Shown: positions 51,401 through 60,400 of the stretch, piece by piece
How the letters are laid out: every line of letters begins with the position of its first letter
How positions within the stretch are numbered: the stretch's first letter is position 1
NCBI RefSeq assembly: GCF_015832195.1
Contig: NC_052032.1
Coordinates: 626,618-690,617, forward strand
DNA length: 64,000 nucleotides
Direction: 5' to 3'
Source: Motacilla alba alba
Lineage: Eukaryota > Chordata > Aves > Passeriformes > Motacillidae
Notes under the pieces: model-generated
Database searches by the model: none
Told to the model about the DNA's origin: nothing
The model's input: the letters and a program-made list of their open reading frames with translations, nothing else
Program-made: the position numbers and the translations under genes

Positions 51401-54400
51401 CGTCAGGATCACACCTGGCATTCATTCCACAGAGCAGGAACAGGAAAAATCTGTACTTGTACTGCCCGGGGTGAACAAAAGAAAATCCCAGTCCCAAAAT
51501 GTCACTGGCCTGCAATGGCAAGCTCCAAGCAAGGACACACCCACCTTCACCAGAGTTCCTGGTTTCTATATAAATCCTGATAACTTTAGCTATATAATCA
51601 CTAGAGCTAGTCATATCAATATAATTTATGTCTTTTTTTTATGGCTGCAGCAAAGAATTTGAAAAAAACTGAAATTGAAAAAAAATCCTATGAAGACTTC
51701 CAACCTCTTTGAACTTCTAATTGAGAAAAGCATCCAAAGATGATCCAATAATTCTGACTGAGAGTCTGTCATTGTGGAGTCTTTTGGGAGTTTTTTCTAT
51801 TCCTCCAGGTGATCAGAGGTCACATTGTGTGCCTCCAGTCCTTAATAGTGCCTGACCAGGCAAAGCTTGGGAGATCAAGACTTTATGTGAGCCTCGGGTG
51901 AACACAGGGATGGGACACATAACACAAATGCGAGGGCTCCTCAGCTCCACAAGGAGCCTAAGGAATTTTTTTGGTGAAACATGTGAGGTCACAGGTGAAG
52001 CTCTAACCTTTTGTGAAGCTGTTGCCCAGAGCAGCTGTGGCTGCCCCTGGATCCCTGGCAGTGCCCAAGGCCAGGCTGGAGGGGGCTTGGAGCAGCCTGG
52101 GACAGTGGGAGGTGTCCCTGCCCATGGCACAGGGTGGCACTGGATGGACTTTTAGGTCCCTCCCAACCCAAACCAGTCTGAGATCCTGTGATTCTATGAA
52201 GCTCTGAGTGAACTTTGAGCCATTCCCTCCTGTAAAGCCCAACCTTTCAAAACAAATCCAACCTTTCAAAACTAACACTGTCCTGGACAGTGTTAGTTTT
52301 TGCACTGAAAACCAAAACTTGCTCAAAGATCATTCCTTTATTCCCTCATTTTCCTGCCAGCAGCAGCCACCAGCCTGCACAGTTGTTATTTCAGCTTCCT
52401 GCAGATGCACAGGTACAGATTCCCATCACTTTCAACTGATGCCAGAGACAGGGATCTCTGATAGCACCGAGTCAGGCTGATAACAGGCAAGTTTCAGCAC
52501 CACTCGGCTGATAATTACACAGTTGTGAAAAATACACCAGTTGGCAACAAGCAGGAAATACAGAGTTTGCAATCCTTTGGAAAGCAAGACAGTCCTCTGC
52601 TGCAGTGCAGCTCTCAGGGCTTACCAGGCACTACACGTGCACTTCCCAGAGATATCCTGAGCCTCCTGTCTCCAGAGTGGGAGACTTGGGAGCTTTATCC
52701 TACACCACCATACACAGAGACCCCTTCCCCACACACACCAAAGCACATCCTCATGAGAGAATCGTGGAATCTCCTGAATGGAAGAGACCCACAAGGATCA
52801 GAGTGTCCAAGCCCTGGAGCTGCATGGAAGAGCCCAACAGTCCTCTTCCTCTGCTGGTGTGTCCAGACAGTGCCTGAACCCTCAGATCATCAGCCTGGCC
52901 TGTTACCACACAGATCCCATGCTGACCCTTCAAATGGATTTTCAGAAATCCCTAACGGCTGCAGAATTCAACCTGAGAGGAGTCACAGATCAGGAGCAAA
53001 CACTCACCATGGGGTTGCAATTCCATAGGGAAATCATAGACACATAAATAACCACTCCTGGTTTATCATCATGGAATTTCATGCTGCTGCATTGTCACAT
53101 TTGTATTTATTGTGGGATCAGGGCAGTGAATTTGAAATTAATGTCTCATATAGATAGAAATACTAGGAACAAAAAATGATGAAAATCTGATTTCACCAGG
53201 ACTAGTGAGCTTTATGCTTACTCTTAAAACACAAAACTAAGTCTATTATGAGATAACTATTTCATTAGATTGTTAATACTGAAGATGCATGTGAGTGTGT
53301 GTGTACAAGTTTTTCACATAAGTATAAGCTCCTTCTTGCATGATATGAGAATAGCTAGTATAGAAGGCCCAGAAAAAGCAACAATTTTAATACATATATA
53401 AGAAATTTCTATTAAAAACAAAACAAAACAAATCATACCACGATTGCCTGAACTCTCTGGTTTATATACCAAGAAAAAAACACCCTGCTCCCTTCTCCTT
53501 GTGCTGTTAAAATTACTTGTGTCCTGTAGCACAAGACAGAGAGGTCACAACATCAGTCACCTGTTGAAAGTGGTCAGAGCATGCACAGGGAATCTAACAT
53601 TAATCCCATTTTCCTCACACACCTTGCTAGCTGCTGAGGTACAGCCTCCTTTCCCCCTTCCTTGTCATTAATCAGTGTAAATACCTGTAGTGTTCACTTA
53701 CAAGTACGTACAGGAAAGTAAAAGAATGTATTTGATAATCTTATCTAAATCACAGAATCACAGAGCCATGGGATATCCTGAGCTGGAAGGGACCCACAAG
53801 GATCATCAAGTGCAACTCCTGGCCCTGCACAGACACCCCAACAATCCCACCCATTTGTGAGAGCTTTGTCCAAACATTCTAGTTTGGCTCCAGCCAGAAG
53901 AAAGCATTTTCAAAGATGTAAAAGGAGTTAAAATACAAATGTTCTCCCTTGCCCTTCCCTGCATTTACAATTTGCTTTCAAAGTGTCGAGAAACTGCAGA
54001 ACTGTGATAGCAGGACTACAACATCCAGAGCTGGATATGCTAAAACATCTTCAAATAACCTCCAAGCAAACAACCCTGTGAAATCCACACTCACCTGAAT
54101 GTGGTCTGCCCAATTCTCCTCAGTCATTGTTTTCTGAAAAGACAAAATCACTGCTGAGCCATCTGAAGAAAGGGAGGATGTTCCATACAGCAAACTAGAA
54201 ATGAACATCTCATTGTCCCCACTAGCATCACCTGTGACCAAGGACTGCAACCTGGACACATAGGACACCTCAGCTCCTCAGTGTCTCCAGCTGAGGCATG
54301 GCAGAACACAGCTTGGATGAGGGAACTCTTACACCACAGCACATGAAGCATAAAAATTCCTATGCAGTTTGTGCCCAGACTCATCTCTCCAGCCAGTCAT

Positions 54401-57400
54401 GGGGAGCCATCCCAAAGGCTCCAGTCAAGGGAGGGATCTCAGGAGTCATCTGCAAGGCTGAGCCTTCAGAATATAAAAATACAATTTTTCTCTACAGTCA
54501 CATAATGAAAAATCCTCTGGAATCATGAGGTCTGGGAAAGGAAACGGATAAGTTAATATTCCCATTCTAATGCAGTTCAGAGCCAAACTTGCGGAGAAAC
54601 TCGGGAAGGGACCTGCTCTCCACTCTGCCAAGAACTGCATGAAACCCACCATGAGTCTCACCACAGAGCTGCCAGAGGAGTGTCAGTGTCACTTTTATGG
54701 AAAGATACAAGAGCAAACAGAGAGCAAGAGCCTCAAATAAAACAGCTTTGAGATATCCAAGCATGTAATTTAAATATTAGTGAGATAAAGGAGACATTTA
54801 ACCAGAGCTCAGACACAGCTGAGAACGGTAAACAGAGAGCATCAAAGAGCTCTCAGAAGAAGGGACTGTATCCAGAAACAGCTGCCAAATGTACCTTAAT
54901 GGAAATAACTGGCCTGCTTGGATACTTTAAAGCAAGCGAATTCTCCAAAACAAAGGAAGTGGAAGGCCAGAGAGAGCAGAACACCAGATCACAAATCCAT
55001 TCCCTCTGCTAAACAAATACACCTGGAGAAATGCTCTCTGCTCCCTCTGTGCATGACCAAGCTCCCTACAGTGACATCATCCAACACTAAAGCTCTGAGA
55101 TGCAGGAGGCTGAAGTGCTCTATCCTCCCCAGCTCCTCTGGCAGTGGGTTTGGCAGGCAGCAAAGACAAATCAGAGGCTTCCCTGATGGACTGGGAGGGC
55201 TTGGGAGCAGAACTTGTAAAAAAAAACTTGATCATAAACTATTAATAAATTTTGATTATCTCAATTAAGTTATTAAAAATGTAAATGTAACCAAAATCCT
55301 CATTCCCCACACACAACACAGCACATACCTCAACAAATCTCTTGTAAAAGAGGTAATTCAGGGTTCTCAAGTGCCGCTGATTAATGACATTAGGGCAGAG
55401 AGCTGAAAGAAGGAAAAGGACATTTAAGTACACAGCATTTCCTGGAAGTTTTACTGTCTAGACATTACACTTTTCCTTCCCCAGTGTCAGACTGGGTTTG
55501 TGGAAGGCAGGATGCCCTGACACTTGGAACAATGAGGGACAGACTCACACACTGTCAGCTTATCTCAACTATAAACTGTTATTTACACTTTCATCCGTGA
55601 TTAGCAATGCTAATTCTTGGGTCTGATATCTCTGCCTCCACCACCCCTGAGCGATAAGATCCACTCTCTAGTTCAATATGCTCCACAGTCAGTGACTTCA
55701 CACCTTTAATTAGGCAGCATCCTCACATGGGCACCGCCTCAGTCTCTAGAGGCTGCATTCTTTCGGGTTTAATTGGACCTGTGTTGTTAATTCATTCAAG
55801 CAGTTGTGAACAACTCACTCAGGATGTAAACTTGTGGCTGAAGTTTAGATAAAACACAGATCCATGAAAGAGGCTCCACATCCACACAAAGAGGGTGGGG
55901 AATACTGCTTTGCTGAGCTAGCAAGCCACAGTTGTTGTTATTATTTTTATTGCTGTCACCTTCATTAGATATGGCTCATTATAACTGCAAAACCCAAGAT
56001 GTTCACATAGCACCTTTTTTTTTTTTTTTTTTTTTTTAAATCCAGTGCAAGGAGAGATAAAGGCTGGAGATAAAAGACAAAGTGGCATTAGCATAGGTAT
56101 CTGTCAGTTCCTGCTGGATGCTGGGCTGCCTATAAGGGGAAAGGCTTCACCAAAGCCTTCCTTGGGCTTTCAGATGCGGCCAAAACCATCTCACTGGAAG
56201 CAGGGCCAGCAGTCAGAAACAGTCACAGAGAACAGGAACGTGAAATTCTCTGCAGCTTCCCTTGAATCAGCACCCACAGGGAGAAACTGATTCCTCATCC
56301 CTTTGTGTGCCCCACACAGGGGATGCCCGCGGACTAAACCCCAGGAGAACAAAGAGTGATCTCTAGATACCAGAGCTTGGGACCAGAGGGGTGTGGATTG
56401 ATGTCCCACTGGTTACAGCAGCTCCTCAGAGTGCCCTGAAACATCACCTCAGAATGTGAATGTTTCCATCTCAAACAAAAATGCTTAAAGCTGTTATTTG
56501 TAAGTTAATCTTCCACAGTGTGGCAACAAATCCTTCCCTTCAAAGAATCCGAGGAAATCACTGCAATTATCACGCAGGATATTGCACCAGTAAATATGGT
56601 GATCTTTCCTCTGGATATTGTCCCAATATTTGGAGGAAAATTCATCAGCTCATGGAAAGAAACACTCTCTAAAGAATGTAAGATCAAAGTAAAACTTAGT
56701 AACACCACCACCTAACTTAGTGTTTTCAAAGCTCTTCAGAAAGAACCTTGACATGACCCTTCCAGGCTACCCAAAAGATCCACTGAACAGCTTTTTCTTT
56801 GAGCTTCTAAAGGAAATATCCAAAGCACAGGCCCTGGCAGAATGGAGGAGTTGAATGTTTGTGGAAAAGACAGAGGAACGTGGATGGACTGGAAACATGT
56901 TTAAAGGCACTGGTGATATATTTTATTCTGATGCAGCAAAGGAACTGATTTTGAATCTGGGTTTCTATATTTTATTACAAAAGACCAGAGAAGGATGAAC
57001 CAAAAACACACAGAGGTTAGACAGAGAACAGACCAAGCAGCCCTGGGAGAAGGACTTGGGAGTGCTGTGGTTCAGAGCTGGACCTGCCCCAGCCCTGAAC
57101 CCCGTGCCCTGGGCTGATCCCCAGCATGGGCAGCAGGGGAGGGGGAATTCTGCCCCGGTGCTCTGGGGAGACCCCCCCTTGCAGAGCTGCCCCAGCCCTG
57201 GGTCTCAGCTCCTGTTGGAATGGGTCCAGAGGAGGCCATGGAGATGCTCTGAGGGCTGAAGTTCCTCTGCTCTGGAGCCAGGCTGGGAGAGCTGGGGGTG
57301 CTCACCTGGAGAGGAGAAGGCTCCAGGGAGAGCTCAGAGCCCCTGCCAGGGCCTGAAGGGGCTGCAGGAGAGATGGAGAGGGACTGGGGACAAGGGATGG

Positions 57401-60400
57401 AGGGACAGGACACAGGGAATGGCTTCCCACTGACAGAGGGCAGGGCTGGATGGGATATTGGGAATTAGGAATTGTTCCCTGGCAGGGTGGGCAGGCCCTG
57501 GCACAGGGTGCCCAGAGCAGCTGTGGCTGCCCCTGGATCCCTGGGCCAGGCTGGATGGGGCTTGGAACAGCCTGGGAGAGTGGAAGGTGTCCCTGCCCAT
57601 GGCAGGGGGTGGCACTGGATGGGCTTTAATGTCCCTTTTAACCAAAGCAGTTGGTGATTCTATGAAAAACAGGAGGGTGAAGACTTGTTAAGAGAGAGAA
57701 CAGAATGGAGAGCTGTGCTGGTATTTAACACCTGAGTTAAAACACTCTGGAGGAAAATCACCATGGAAATCAGGAGCAAAAAAAGGGACTAACCTCCTGC
57801 TCTCTCTCCAAAGGCATTCCTGTCAAGTTGTACAAGTCATTCCCTCGTTTCTAGCAGAGCATCTTCTGCCTGATGAGGGCTCCCAGGCCTCAGCTGGGGC
57901 TCTCACTGGTGACTGCCTGGACAGGGGCTGACAGCTCTTCGAGCCCTGAGGATCTGTGGCTCACCTGTGCAGATGTGTGGCCAGCTGTGGCTCACCTGTG
58001 CAGATGTGGCCGTGCACAGCCAGCTGTGGCTCACCTGTGCAGATGTGTGGCCAGCTGTGGCTCACCTGTGCAGATGTGGCCGTGCACAGCCAGCTGTGGC
58101 TCACCTGTGCAGATGTGTGGCCAGCTGTGGCTCACCTGTGCAGATGTGGCCGTGCAGAGCCAGCTGTGGCTCACCTGTGCAGATGTGTGGCCAGCTGTGG
58201 CTCACCTGTGCAGATGTGGCCGTGCAGAGCCAGCTGTGGCTCACCTGTGCAGATGTGGCCGTGCACAGCCAGCTGTGGCTCACCTGTGCAGATGTGTGGC
58301 CAGCTGTGGCTCACCTGTGCAGATGTGGCCGTGCACAGCCAGCTGTGGCTCACCTGTGCAGATGTGGCCGTGCACAGCCCTCTCCTGCCCTCTGCTGCCC
58401 CGCAGCGCGGCGTTCCCGGCAGCACGGGGCCGGGCGGGGGCGGTCACACGGACGGAAATCCCACGTTTAACCAAACGGACAACTGGGTGCTCAAGCGACG
58501 GAAACATTCCTCCGGGTTCATGCTAGAAAAGTTCTAAAAGCCCGCGGGCAAACACTCGCTCACACCGCTCAGAACTGGCGGTGCTTGTCTGTCACTGTCC
58601 CAGCACAGCCCCCCCGCCCGGTACCGGGGCTCTCCCGCACCCCTCTTTCCCCTCTGTCCCTCCACTTGGATGTCCCTCATTGGCACGGAGGCACTAAACC
58701 CAACAGATGAGGCTGTTACACTTCTTCGAGCAGGATCCTTTCTACCTCAGACTTGGGAATTGTCAACGAAAAACATCACTGAGCTCTCTCTGTGTCCTGG
58801 CTGTGCCAAGCCACAGCAGAGAACAGATCAACCATACCAGCCCTGGGACAGGGGCTGTTCCCTCACCTCTGAGATCTGTTTTGACTGAAACTTGCGTTTG
58901 TGAAGTCGATCTCACAGGGTTTCCAAAGACTATAAAGTAATTAGCTTGGAAAAGCTACAGGCTCGTTAAGCTGGAGCACACTGACCCAGGTGAGAGGAAA
59001 GACTCTATAAACCTCAGTTTCCTCAATCACACACTACTTCTGCCCAGCTTCTTCCTCCCCCAATAAGGGTAATTAAATGAAATCCATGCAGTTTATTGGG
59101 ACACCTTTGGGACTCGGCAGAAAATATCCCACTTCCCATGCCCTGTTTGGGAGTTCACAGGAATACTGAAATAGAGCTCTGAAAAAGAACAGGAAGACTA
59201 ATCTAAGAGGAGAGGATAGCTTTTTTTTTTTTTTTCCCCCCCAAGGTGTGAGATCTTTTTTTAATTGGGCCACCTCCTATCTGGCTCTGAAATTTAGGGC
59301 TGGCAGTTCTCAGGAGTGTTCTCAGTTGTTGATGGACACCCGTGTTTGACAGTCAGTGCAATTTACTGTGGGCACGAGTGAGCTCAAGCAGTGAAATCTC
59401 CAAGTCGATCTGGAACTGCAAGAACTGAGTCACACACAAGTTTGCCTTCTCATACCCAGAAACCCCATCCTCCTCCAGCCCTTCTCATCAAAGCTACTTC
59501 CCTCCCTGCTGCTGCTCTCAGGCTCTCACAGTGAGTGGGAGTCACAAGGAGGAGGAGACCAAAAGCAGCCACAGCATCAGATGAGCCCAGGTGAGGTGAC
59601 AAGTGAGCTCTGCCTCACCACCAGCGTCTGGGGGAACAGCTCAGAACAAGAGAAATGAGGGTTTCTTTTATCTGTACACTTTGCCCACTCTGCTTACTTT
59701 TTGTGTAATTTTCCCTCCCAGCCAGACTTGCTTTTACTAAAGAATGGAGAAAGAACACCCAGAAATTCAGCAAAAGGGAGGGGAGAGATGGGAAGACAAA
59801 GAAAGCCACATTATTCCAGCTGCTAGCATTTGCCAATTCAGTTTCAGCATGCCAAGCACTAAGGCAGCAATTTCTCTGCAGGTATTCATCCCCTTCCAAA
59901 GCACTTCAAAGGAGGCTGACAGCCACGGTTTAGCAATGTGTGAATTCCTGTTCATGGTATGATGTAAAAAATAAACACCTGCTGTCCTGTATGGTCCTGT
60001 GGGAGTCACCCAGCACTGGCTGTAGCTGAAGTCCAAACCAGGTGCCCACATCCCCTCTCACACTAGCAGAGGTGGGCAGCCCTCTTGAGCAAGGACTTGC
60101 CCTGCACTGCACACAATGCAGTTTGCATGAGAGAAAGGGCTGGAAGGACATTGGTGTGGAAGGAACGGGATCTGTATTTACCCCAAGGAATCTTCTCACC
60201 AGTGAATGGCCGTGGAGGACCAGAAAGATCTGGCCATTATCAGCAGCTACAACATCTGGAAAGCATCACCAGGTCAAAGCACACTGCATCCCATGGAGTG
60301 CACCTGAGCCCAACACATGCTCCTCTTCTAGATTTTTCTTTTCTTTAATTATTATTTATCAGGATTTTGCATATGAACAGTTATATCATTACACCTCTAC

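Larger units (their letters stand above)
36567..54094 (-). other. EXD3 17.5-kb intron between exons 5 and 6
   Basis: The largest intron of the window. Exon 5 (NWADHIQ) and exon 6 ([10 protein letters not shown]) match the family without a gap, so nothing coding is expected inside. It holds CR1 copies on the plus strand at 41538-41592, 41600-41800, 45957-46298 and 52018-52199, and on the minus strand at 36755-36880, 40239-40835, 42587-42800, 47493-47600, 49551-49842, 52757-52845 and 53749-53881. It also holds a CpG cluster at 41010-41256, a (CA)n at 44016-44036, a 17-bp tandem at 50645-50700 and a perfect palindrome at 52268-52300. ORFs in between show no family features. Confidence 0.8.

Noticed and set aside
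56015..56100. Processed retrocopy ending in the poly-A at 56015-56037 on the minus strand
   Set aside because: The sequence ahead of the A run matches no coding or RNA gene that I recognise, and no target-site duplication was seen.
57873..58537. Three overlapping plus-strand ORFs of 167-217 codons
   Set aside because: They are the minisatellite read in three frames. The repeat lacks stop triplets, so open frames are expected without coding.
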